Positions 5,739 to 6,369 of a stretch of DNA of 6,369 nt are shown here, one piece after another. Location: positions 1 through 6,369 of the forward strand of contig JADFHR010000188.1 of assembly GCA_022567015.1 (NCBI GenBank), given 5' to 3'. The position numbers were made by a program, and so were the translations under genes. Each line of letters starts with the position of its first letter. Within the stretch, counting starts at the first letter, position 1. A model generated the notes under the pieces. That model had not been told where the DNA came from. It worked only from the letters and a program-made list of their open reading frames with translations, and did not search any database. Source of the DNA: Pseudomonadota bacterium (GTDB taxonomy: Bacteria; Pseudomonadota; Alphaproteobacteria; Rhodospirillales; 2-02-FULL-58-16).

Positions 5739-6338
5739 TCATGCGCCGGCCAGCGCCCTGTCCAGGAAATCGAGCCGGTCCTGGCCCCAGAACATCTGGT
5801 CGTCGAAGACGTAGGTGGGCGCGCCGAACACGCCGCGCTCGATGGCTTCGGCGGTGTTGGCCTTGTATTCGGCGGTCACCGCTTCGCTTTCGGCCGCCTC
5901 CAGCAGGGCGTCGCCGTCCATGCCGTTCTCGCCGGCGATGGTCCTCAGCGTCCCGGTGTCGGCGATGTTCCGTTCCTCGGCCCAGACCGCCTTCAGGATG
6001 GCGTTGGTCAGCCTGCCGCAATCGTGATCGCCCTGTCTGGCCGCGATCACCATGCCCGCCGCCGGCCACTCGGCGGCCGGAAAGTACTGGGGTTTCAAAT
6101 TCAGCGGCATCCCCACGAAGTCCCGCCACCGTGCCAGTTCCACCAGGCGGTAGGCCTGGCGCTGGGGCGCGCGCTTGCCCAACGGCAGGCCGCCCGAGAC
6201 GGGGAAGACCTCCTGCAGGCTTACCGGCTTGTGGTCGATGGCCGCCCCGTGACGGCGGGCCGTTTCCTCCAGCCGCAGGCCGCCGAGATAGGTCCAGGGC
6301 GAGTTGAGGGCATAATAGTACGTGATGGTCCTGGTCAT
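5739..6338 (-). CDS. 2-Hydroxychromene-2-carboxylate isomerase family protein (DsbA fold)
   Basis: The product has 199 residues, the usual length for this kappa-class glutathione-transferase-like family. The N-terminal strand leads to YYYALNSPWTYLG, where S13 of SPW sits at the position of the catalytic serine in NahD-type isomerases. The C-terminal part has the family signature GVFGAPTYVFDDQMFWGQDR (residues 169-188), with the cis-proline at P174. In characterised members the enzyme uses glutathione to interconvert 2-hydroxychromene-2-carboxylate and trans-o-hydroxybenzylidenepyruvate during naphthalene breakdown. Many homologues sit outside aromatic-degradation operons, as here, and their substrate is unknown. 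The start is supported by GGGGAGG lying about 5 nt upstream. No neighbour visible here points to an aromatic pathway; the upstream side is cut by the window end. Confidence 0.92.
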   Translation of the reverse strand: MTRTITYYYALNSPWTYLGGLRLEETARRHGAAIDHKPVSLQEVFPVSGGLPLGKRAPQRQAYRLVELARWRDFVGMPLNLKPQYFPAAEWPAAGMVIAARQGDHDCGRLTNAILKAVWAEERNIADTGTLRTIAGENGMDGDALLEAAESEAVTAEYKANTAEAIERGVFGAPTYVFDDQMFWGQDRLDFLDRALAGA

Positions 6339-6369
6339 TGCCGCCTCCCCTGTGCGCGTTCCCGGCGGG

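Overview
The window is a GC-rich stretch of about 6.4 kb in which every gene I can support lies on the minus strand. It looks like a chromosomal segment of a high-GC alphaproteobacterium. That placement is an inference from GC content, from the Nfu/NifU and 2-hydroxychromene-2-carboxylate isomerase-like proteins, and from the style of the intergenic repeat. No rRNA or tRNA fixes the taxonomy.

In transcription order (high to low coordinates) the layout is as follows. (i) 5739-6338: a DsbA-fold isomerase of the 2-hydroxychromene-2-carboxylate isomerase family. (ii) 5498-5738: a gap with a possible promoter for the next genes. (iii) 3142-5497: a compact cluster of a possible 24-residue small ORF, a Sec-exported cysteine-rich protein of unknown function, and a 514-residue protein with two C-terminal peptidoglycan-binding-like modules. 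Its middle part (about 4200-5200) is visibly AT-richer than the surroundings. (iv) 2146-2994: an Nfu/NifU-type iron-sulfur carrier with a tandem NifU region, in which only the last copy keeps the CxxC. (v) 1758-2087: a 330-bp palindrome-rich element with 35-bp terminal inverted repeats and TA at both ends, which looks like a MITE. (vi) 360-1754: a radical SAM protein with a cobalamin-binding-like N-terminus and a C-terminal CCAEP motif. (vii) 1-287: the N-terminus of an ATP-grasp protein that runs off the window.

The two most interesting points are linked. The radical SAM/ATP-grasp pair looks like part of an uncharacterised biosynthetic or modification pathway of the CUAEP/CCAEP-tail radical SAM (seleno)protein group, with an Fe-S carrier gene just upstream. 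The mobile element sits between the Fe-S carrier and the radical SAM gene and ends 3 bp before the radical SAM start codon. Its terminal repeat therefore supplies the Shine-Dalgarno sequence and a -10-like box of that gene. Two of the three differences between the two terminal repeats fall exactly in these two signals, and both move toward consensus.

The cluster at 3142-5497 may be an effector/immunity-like or envelope-associated pair. This rests on architecture (an exported small partner and a peptidoglycan-binding-like large protein) and not on recognised toxin motifs.
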